From: Candidatus Syntrophopropionicum ammoniitolerans | GTDB taxonomy: Bacteria > Bacillota > Desulfotomaculia > Desulfotomaculales > Pelotomaculaceae | Assembly: GCA_013201395.1 (NCBI GenBank) | Contig: JABMJD010000019.1 | Span: 1-37,485, forward strand | Direction: 5' to 3' | Length of the DNA stretch: 37,485 nt | Shown here: piece after piece, positions 32,661 through 37,485 of the stretch | Numbering within the stretch: the stretch's first letter is position 1 | How the letters are laid out: the number at the start of each line of letters is the position of its first letter | Position numbers and translations under genes: made by a program | The notes under the pieces: model-generated | Databases searched by the model: none | Told to the model about the DNA's origin: nothing | The model's input: the letters and a program-made list of their open reading frames with translations, nothing else

Positions 32661-33530
32661 GTGATCAAATATATGGAAAAATGTGTGGGGTTTATCGGCA
32701 GCACCACAGATTACGAACAAAGCAGTATCGTAATTGCCGGTGCACCGATGGACCTGACGGTCAGCTACCGGCCAGGTACGCGGCAGGGGCCTCAGGCCAT
32801 CCGCCAGGCTTCTCACGGGCTGGAGGAATATAGTGTGGATCTGGACCGGGATCTGGCCGATTATAATTACTATGATGCCGGGGATGTGCTTCTGCCTTTT
32901 GGTGCGGTCCAAGAAAACCTGCGCCGTATTAGTGCCGTGACGGCTGAAATCCTGGAAAGGGACAAAACGCCCTTTGTTCTCGGCGGTGAGCATTTGATTA
33001 CCTGTGCTGTCGTTCAGGAGGTGGCTCAAAAATATCCCGGGCTGGTGGTAATTCATTTTGATGCCCACGCCGACTTACGGGATCAATATCTGGGCCAGGG
33101 TTTTTCCCATGCCACCGTGATGCGCCGGGTGGTGGAGATGATCGGCGGCAAAAATCTGTTTCAATTTGGTATCCGGTCGGGCACGCGGGATGAATTTGTT
33201 TTTGCCCGCGGCCATACCAACACCTTCCTCGATCAGGTTGTGGAACCGCTCAAGGAGAGCCTGCCCCACCTGCAGGGGCGGCCGGTGTATGTTTCTCTGG
33301 ATATCGACGTGGTTGACCCCTCTTTTGCTCCCGGTACGGGTACGCCGGAGCCGGGCGGCTGTTCTTCCAGGGAGATGCTCACGGCCATTCATCTGCTGGG
33401 GGATCTGGATGTGGTTGGTTTTGATCTGGTGGAGGTCAGCCCTGTTTACGATCCCTCGGAAAGGACGGCCCTATTGGCGGCCAAGCTGGTGCGGGAGGCG
33501 ATCATGTCCTTCGGCCAGACAAAATTGTAA
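32661..33530 (+). CDS. speB: Agmatinase (ureohydrolase)
   Basis: 289 residues, starting at the GTG eight bases after AAGGAGG. The binuclear manganese ligands are visible: LGGEH, HFDAHADLRD and SLDIDVVDPSFAPGTGTPEPGG, as in agmatinases and arginases. The GFDLVEVSP motif is also present. It hydrolyses agmatine (or aminopropylagmatine) to putrescine (or spermidine) and urea. It is the last gene of the operon. Confidence 0.95.
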   Translation: MIKYMEKCVGFIGSTTDYEQSSIVIAGAPMDLTVSYRPGTRQGPQAIRQASHGLEEYSVDLDRDLADYNYYDAGDVLLPFGAVQENLRRISAVTAEILERDKTPFVLGGEHLITCAVVQEVAQKYPGLVVIHFDAHADLRDQYLGQGFSHATVMRRVVEMIGGKNLFQFGIRSGTRDEFVFARGHTNTFLDQVVEPLKESLPHLQGRPVYVSLDIDVVDPSFAPGTGTPEPGGCSSREMLTAIHLLGDLDVVGFDLVEVSPVYDPSERTALLAAKLVREAIMSFGQTKL

Positions 33531-33557
33531 TAAATTAAAGAAAATTATAGATTCTAT

Positions 33558-33586
33558 TTGACTTCAAAGGCCGGATTAGTTATACT
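33558..33586 (+). promoter_or_regulatory. Promoter of the tRNA-Asp/tRNA-Phe operon
   Basis: TTGACT (33558-33563), 17-base spacer, TATACT (33581-33586), about 60 bases before tRNA-Asp. Confidence 0.75.
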
Positions 33587-33645
33587 TATAAATGTCCGTT
33601 AAGGATGCCTGCAAACGGGCGGAACAAAAAAAGGAAAATAAATTC

Positions 33646-33723
33646 CGGAGCTGTGGTGTAGTGGCCTAACATGCCTGCCTGTCACGCAGGAGATCGCGGG
33701 TTCGACTCCCGTCAGCTCCGCCA
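33646..33723 (+). tRNA. tRNA-Asp (anticodon GTC)
   Basis: Cloverleaf with acceptor GGAGCTG/CAGCTCC, anticodon stem-loop CCTGC-CTGTCAC-GCAGG, T-arm GCGGG-TTCGACT-CCCGT and encoded CCA. Confidence 0.96.
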
Positions 33724-33730
33724 TTTTTTT

Positions 33731-33806
<76 letters not shown>

Positions 33807-33821
33807 GCCTCAAGGTTGGAT

Positions 33822-33847
33822 CCCGCAAGAGATTGCGGGTTTTTTGT
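33822..33847 (+). terminator. Terminator of the tRNA pair
   Basis: CCCGCAA-GAGA-TTGCGGG followed by TTTTTTG. Confidence 0.9.
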
Positions 33848-34001
33848 TTTTTGCGGGCAAACTAAAAAAGAACCTACCGGTTCCAGGGTGTAAATAGTTT
33901 TTAGTTTTTTGGGGTTTGTTTGCTGCTGGCGCTTTGTTCCGCCAAAGGGGCACGGCCAGAGCCGTACCCACCCCTGGAGAGGCAATTTTTATTATTACCG
34001 G

Positions 34002-34283
34002 CTAGATCAGATGGTACCAGTGCAGTTTAGAACAGGCCATGCATCTGCCCACGCCATACATTTGGTCAACCTCATACAAATCTACTTTACCTTGACCGAA
34101 TCCAAAGCATTTGCATACTATTTCACTTTTCCTTGCTTCTGCTCTCAGCGCTAAATCCCCGTGATATATCCATTCCTCTCTTGGTTCAGGCTCTACAAGC
34201 AGGACCTGACGGGCAAAGTCAAAGACAACAGACGGCGGCCGACTCCTGGTTTGCTCTCTTTTTGCGCACTCCCTTCCTCTCAT
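34002..34283 (-). CDS. Small cysteine-containing hypothetical protein
   Basis: 93 residues from the ATG nine bases after AAAGGGGG; an extension to 34352 lacks a site. The C-terminal part reads EIVCKCFGFGQGKVDLYEVDQMYGVGRCMACSKLHWYH, a CxC...CxxC arrangement suited to a zinc or iron-sulfur site. The N-terminal half is basic. I do not recognise a family. It is transcribed alone, and the gap to the next gene (34284-34489) shows no other feature. Confidence 0.55.
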   Translation of the reverse strand: MRGRECAKREQTRSRPPSVVFDFARQVLLVEPEPREEWIYHGDLALRAEARKSEIVCKCFGFGQGKVDLYEVDQMYGVGRCMACSKLHWYHLI

Positions 34284-34489
34284 CAAATGATACCCCCTTT
34301 TTTTTCTCTGTTGCTGGTATTCGGTATTAAATGTCTTTTTCCTGCATAACATGGCAACAAATTAAATGTCAGTTTATAGAGATAGGGATAGAAAGGCACA
34401 TGCCGTCCCGGATGAACCAGGAATCAGCCGTATTTACCCGTTGGCAGTGTCAAACAGGATTATTTCCTTCTATATAGAATTAATTAAAC

Positions 34490-35548
34490 ATGTGCACATA
34501 TTTTACCTCAACCAAAAAAATATTATTGATCATGATTATTTATGCAGCATTGCTTTTGTCGGCGGGCTGCGCTAAAATACCGGACAGTCAGACCCCGGCT
34601 TTTGATGAACCAATATTCTGCGGATTTTATACGGACGGCTCCGGCCCTTTTTCCTCCTACGCTTCTTTGGCAGAACAGTGGCCCCATATACAGGAGATTT
34701 CCCCCCTGTGGTATTACATCAGGGCCGATGGAACGATAGCAGAGGATATTGATCAAAAAGCCCTGGAGCTGGCCCGGGAAAAAAACATTAAGGTGATTCC
34801 CCTGGTAGTTTTTGCCGCCAACCGCAGCAGTATTATACTGATTGAACCTGCGGCCAGGCAGAGGGTCGTTCAGGACCTGATTAGGATAATGCATGAAAAC
34901 GGTTATGATGGGATAAATATCGACATGGAGATCGTTAAAGGTGCCGGCGGGGATTATGCACCGGAAAAAAACGGTTTGACACAATTTATCGGGGAACTGG
35001 GGGAAGAAATGAAGCCCCTGGGCAAAAGGCTTGATGTTTGCCTGGTGCCTCCTGTGCAGCCCCCGGTAAACCTGGCGCCCATCTATGATTATGGGGCCCT
35101 TTGTGGGCTGGTTGACCGGGCTGTAATCATGGCTTATGACCGCCACCAGGGGGGGACCCCGCCCGGCCCTGGGGCACCCTTGCCCTGGGTGGAGGACAAC
35201 ATCGAGGCCACTCTGGCAGCGGGATTCCTGCCCCGGCAGCTGTCCTTGGGAATCCCAGGTTATGGCTACGACTGGCCCCCTGAAAGCACGGCATGCCGGG
35301 TAGCGGCGATGAAAGATGTGGCCGACCTGATGAGCCAAAAAAGCCTGACCCCGGGTTGGGACAACGAGGCCAAAACCCCTTATTTAGCCTATGCCGACAG
35401 GGAGATATGGTTTGAAAACGACCGATCTATAAAGGAAAAAATCAATCTGGTGCAAAAATACCGGCTGGCCGGCTGTTCCCTATGGCGGTTGGGTTATGAA
35501 GACAGCTCTTTTTGGTTGGTTCTAGATAGTCTTAAAGCCGGGTTATAA
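34490..35548 (+). CDS. GH18-family glycosidase-like lipoprotein
   Basis: The frame is 352 codons; there is no good ribosome site at 34490, so the start may be the ATG near 34532. A signal with lipobox (LLLSAGC) suggests attachment to the membrane. The GH18 barrel is seen in GFYTDGSGP, HIQEISPLWYYI, KVIPLVVF, YDGINIDMEIV (the DGxxxDxE catalytic motif with Glu intact), DRAVIMAYDRHQG, QLSLGIPGYGYDW and the ending LAGCSLWRLGYEDSSFW. This resembles YaaH/SleL-type enzymes that act on spore cortex or wall glycans; without LysM domains the exact target is open. It lies alone before two small genes. Confidence 0.88.
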   Translation: MCTYFTSTKKILLIMIIYAALLLSAGCAKIPDSQTPAFDEPIFCGFYTDGSGPFSSYASLAEQWPHIQEISPLWYYIRADGTIAEDIDQKALELAREKNIKVIPLVVFAANRSSIILIEPAARQRVVQDLIRIMHENGYDGINIDMEIVKGAGGDYAPEKNGLTQFIGELGEEMKPLGKRLDVCLVPPVQPPVNLAPIYDYGALCGLVDRAVIMAYDRHQGGTPPGPGAPLPWVEDNIEATLAAGFLPRQLSLGIPGYGYDWPPESTACRVAAMKDVADLMSQKSLTPGWDNEAKTPYLAYADREIWFENDRSIKEKINLVQKYRLAGCSLWRLGYEDSSFWLVLDSLKAGL

Positions 35549-35592
35549 AGTAAAATGGTTCTGGTTCAGGTTATTGCAAGGGGGTTTTGAAT

Positions 35593-35790
35593 TTGCCGGA
35601 GTATAAGGTAATTGCGGCGATCACGGAATATCTTGATGTGGTAAAATATACGGCGGGTGATCAGGCCTATGGCTTATTATTTGCCCCTGGTTCCGTGGGC
35701 ACGGAACAGGTGTTGCGCTATACAGCCAAAAACGATGATGAAGCCATTTTTAAAGGGGCTATGATGGGCAAGGAAAAGGGGTTCTTTTGA
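35593..35790 (+). CDS. Small hypothetical protein
   Basis: 65 residues from a TTG eight bases after AAGGGGG. It is acidic to neutral and rich in Tyr and Ala (YKVIAAITEYLDVVKYTAGDQAYGLLFAPG), ending GKEKGFF. No family is recognised. It is followed after 41 bases by another small gene and may be co-transcribed with the GH18 gene. Confidence 0.5.
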   Translation: MPEYKVIAAITEYLDVVKYTAGDQAYGLLFAPGSVGTEQVLRYTAKNDDEAIFKGAMMGKEKGFF

Positions 35791-35831
35791 GAACAGTGAC
35801 CTGGCCTCAAGGCAGAAAGGAGGGCCTGACT

Positions 35832-36101
35832 TTGAAAATAGAAAAATGCTACAGCAGCTTTTGCCGCAGCATTAATCAGAAGGTAGATATAAAGATTTTG
35901 GTCCACCTGGCGGAAAGATGGTGTGGCTATAATATCATCGAACTCAGCGAATGCAGCGGGCAAAAAACATGCGGCCTTAAGGGCTGTGAAGTGATTGCCG
36001 TCGAAGAAGAAAAGGCGGCTAATAAATTAGTTGGGGATTACTTAGAGCAGCAGGATGTGAGGGAGCAGATCCGGGAGAAGCCAAAATATTCAAATCAATA
36101 G
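35832..36101 (+). CDS. Small cysteine-rich hypothetical protein
   Basis: 89 residues from a TTG after AAGGAGGG. Six cysteines occur, among them KCYSSFC, AERWCGY and SECSGQKTCGLKGCEV, which could hold a metal or disulfides. The rest is charged and helical. The family is not recognised. Confidence 0.55.
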   Translation: MKIEKCYSSFCRSINQKVDIKILVHLAERWCGYNIIELSECSGQKTCGLKGCEVIAVEEEKAANKLVGDYLEQQDVREQIREKPKYSNQ

Positions 36102-36129
36102 ACGGGTACGGTGCTAGAGGTATTACCGA

Positions 36130-36291
36130 TCATTCATCCTCTGGTTCCTTAAAGTCCGGCCTGCTGCCCAGTTTTATGGTGCTGCCCAACCGCCTCCGGG
36201 ACAGGAAATAATAGAAAAACAGGATTACTGAGATGGTAATCACAAAAAATAAAGCAGCTACGGCAAAACCGATATACTGTTCAAAAAACAA
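36130..36291 (-). CDS. Small membrane protein
   Basis: A 53-residue frame from a TTG nine bases after GGGAGG. One strongly hydrophobic helix (YIGFAVAALFFVITISVILFFYYF) is followed by a basic stretch (LSRRRLGSTIKLGSRP) and an acidic end (KEPEDE). It is probably a single-span protein with the tail in the cytoplasm. Confidence 0.55.
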   Translation of the reverse strand: MFFEQYIGFAVAALFFVITISVILFFYYFLSRRRLGSTIKLGSRPDFKEPEDE

Positions 36292-36427
36292 AATAAATAG
36301 CCTCCCAAATGTGGAGATTTAAATTAGATTATGCCCTGATGATGGGGCTAATATACTGGAGGTAAAAGACATTAAAGAAATAGAGCAGAAGGGTTCTTGG
36401 GGATATACGGCAGCAAACAGGTCTGGC

Positions 36428-37063
36428 GTGAAACTGATGGGTGGGATTGCCATCGGCTCACTGTTGGCGGCTTTATTTGCCTGGCTGGCTTACAGCCTGA
36501 TCAGTCAGGAACTGGACCGGTTTGACACGTTGGTCGGCGGTTTTATCCGCAGCCGGAGCGGCGGTGGCTGGGATACCCCGGCTATTTTGGTGACAACCGT
36601 GGGATCGGCTGCTTTTGAAATTGGTTTGTTTATCATTGTTGCCGGTTACATCTGGTATTATCGAAAACGGGTGCGGGAAGCACTGATGCTGGCTTTTGGC
36701 CTGGCTGGGGGCTATTTGTTAAACACCGTGCTCAAACATTCTTTTCAGCGCCCACGGCCCGAAGTAGAGCACCTGGTTGCCGCCAGCGGCTACAGTTTTC
36801 CCAGCGGGCACATGATGATGGCCACTATTTTTTATGGTATGCTCGGTTATCTAGCCTGGTTGGGCCTGCGGCGGCGGGAACAGCCCGGCTGGTATGTGCC
36901 GTTGCTGACCTTTATTTTGATTGCTGCTATCGGTGCCAGCCGCATATATTTGGGTGTACACTTTCCCAGTGACGTCACTGCCGGGTTTGCCGCCGGCGGG
37001 GTGTGGTTGTTGATCTGTCTGCTAGTGCTGGATGGGGCCAAAAAAACCAGGGGGCAAAGCTAG
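36428..37063 (+). CDS. PAP2 family phosphatase (membrane)
   Basis: 211 residues from a GTG with only a weak upstream site. Six membrane segments carry the three PAP2 motifs: KHSFQRPRP (KX6RP), YSFPSGHM (PSGH) and SRIYLGVHFPSD (SRX5HX3D), with all catalytic residues present. Such enzymes remove phosphate from lipid phosphates such as undecaprenyl pyrophosphate or phosphatidic acid, with the active site facing out. The gap before it is A/T-rich without a clear promoter. Confidence 0.94.
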   Translation: MKLMGGIAIGSLLAALFAWLAYSLISQELDRFDTLVGGFIRSRSGGGWDTPAILVTTVGSAAFEIGLFIIVAGYIWYYRKRVREALMLAFGLAGGYLLNTVLKHSFQRPRPEVEHLVAASGYSFPSGHMMMATIFYGMLGYLAWLGLRRREQPGWYVPLLTFILIAAIGASRIYLGVHFPSDVTAGFAAGGVWLLICLLVLDGAKKTRGQS

Positions 37064-37142
37064 TTTCTAAAAGGGATAGGCAGATTTATGCCGAATATAT
37101 ATAGGCAAATAAATGATTCGAGAGTTTAAATGGGGTGCTTTT

Positions 37143-37292
37143 ATGGACTGGCGTTTTGTGGTGTCAGTTGTGCTGATTATCGCTTCAGTGGTGGGACTGG
37201 TTTATGCCGTAAAAAACAAAAAACCCCGGGCGGGGTGGATTGCCACCCTGCTGGCCGGCATCTATGGCGCTGTGGTTTTTTCCATTCAATAA
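37143..37292 (+). CDS. Small two-span membrane protein
   Basis: 49 residues from the ATG five bases after GGGGTG. Two hydrophobic helices (FVVSVVLIIASVVGLVYAV and WIATLLAGIYGAVVF) are joined by a short basic loop (KNKKPRAG). The family is not recognised. It lies 79 bases after the phosphatase gene and may be in its transcript. Confidence 0.55.
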   Translation: MDWRFVVSVVLIIASVVGLVYAVKNKKPRAGWIATLLAGIYGAVVFSIQ

Positions 37293-37383
37293 AAATGATA
37301 GTTGACAGGCGGCTCCCCAATGTGCTAATCTATATTTCGTCGGGGTTCTGGGGAGCGTCTGAATCCGGCAGGGAGCACAGTTC

Positions 37384-37412
37384 TTGACAAAAGAATATAA
37401 TGTAAGTAAAAT
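37384..37412 (+). promoter_or_regulatory. Promoter of tRNA-Gly
   Basis: TTGACA (37384-37389), 17-base spacer, TAAAAT (37407-37412), ten bases before the tRNA. Confidence 0.85.
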
Positions 37413-37421
37413 ATAAGATAT

Positions 37422-37485
37422 GCGGAAGTAGCTCAGTGGTAGAGCATCGCCTTGCCAAGGCGAGGGTCGCGGGTTCGAATCCCGT
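37422..37485 (+). tRNA. tRNA-Gly (anticodon GCC), cut by the window edge
   Basis: Acceptor 5' half GCGGAAG, D-arm GCTC/GAGC, anticodon stem-loop TCGCC-TTGCCAA-GGCGA and T-arm GCGGG-TTCGAAT-CCCG are present; the 3' acceptor strand lies beyond the edge. Confidence 0.94.

Noticed and set aside
34523-35338. Long minus-strand frame opposite the GH18 gene
   Set aside because: It is antisense to a gene with clear catalytic motifs and has no ribosome site or family signal.

Overview
The window looks like chromosome of an anaerobic, spore-forming Firmicute of the Peptococcaceae/Desulfotomaculum type. This is an inference. It rests on strong AAGGAGG-type ribosome binding sites, frequent TTG and GTG starts, intrinsic terminators, a pyruvoyl arginine decarboxylase - aminopropyltransferase - agmatinase operon, a DUF169 protein, a glycosidase with a spore-cortex-like GH18 fold, and a radical-SAM/methyltransferase cassette known mainly from sulfate reducers and related anaerobes. 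The species cannot be fixed from the sequence.

Layout. (1) 1-4308, minus strand: the end of a prophage (large serine recombinase running off the left edge, small SHOCT-like protein, amidase with SPOR domain, holin, and a tail/glycosidase-like gene whose 5' end is lost at a REP-like inverted repeat). (2) 4524-9625, plus strand: five genes (methyltransferase, C-GCAxxG-C-C protein, AMP-dependent CoA-ligase-like enzyme, DUF5714 protein, Tes-like radical SAM enzyme). This is the best candidate for a poorly described system. (3) 9.6-15.6 kb: an accessory zone with a diguanylate cyclase, two unknown genes, fragments of genes found elsewhere in the window, a three-repeat CRISPR mini-array, a fossil CRISPR leader with one decayed repeat of a different family, and an HNH endonuclease. 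(4) 15.6-25.8 kb: MgtA-type Mg2+ ATPase, NUDIX hydrolase, secreted serpin with a stalk domain, receiver protein, truncated CheB, MFS transporter, MarR regulator with a clear promoter and operator, a small unknown protein and a DUF169 protein. (5) 25.8-37.5 kb: tRNA-Ala, several membrane or surface proteins, an orphan peptide-binding protein, the polyamine operon, tRNA-Asp/tRNA-Phe, a GH18-family lipoprotein, small proteins, a PAP2 phosphatase and a tRNA-Gly cut by the right edge.

Genes that plausibly work together: the five-gene cassette probably activates or modifies a small acid or lipid-like substrate (ligase, SAM methyltransferase, radical SAM) with cysteine-rich metal proteins as partners. 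The polyamine operon turns arginine into agmatine, putrescine and aminopropylated products. The MarR regulator probably controls itself and the genes just after it. A notable theme is sequence debris: partial copies of trsS, of an MFS gene and of the serpin gene lie in the same window as the full genes and in the same orientation, and at least five copies of a short REP-like element sit at gene ends.
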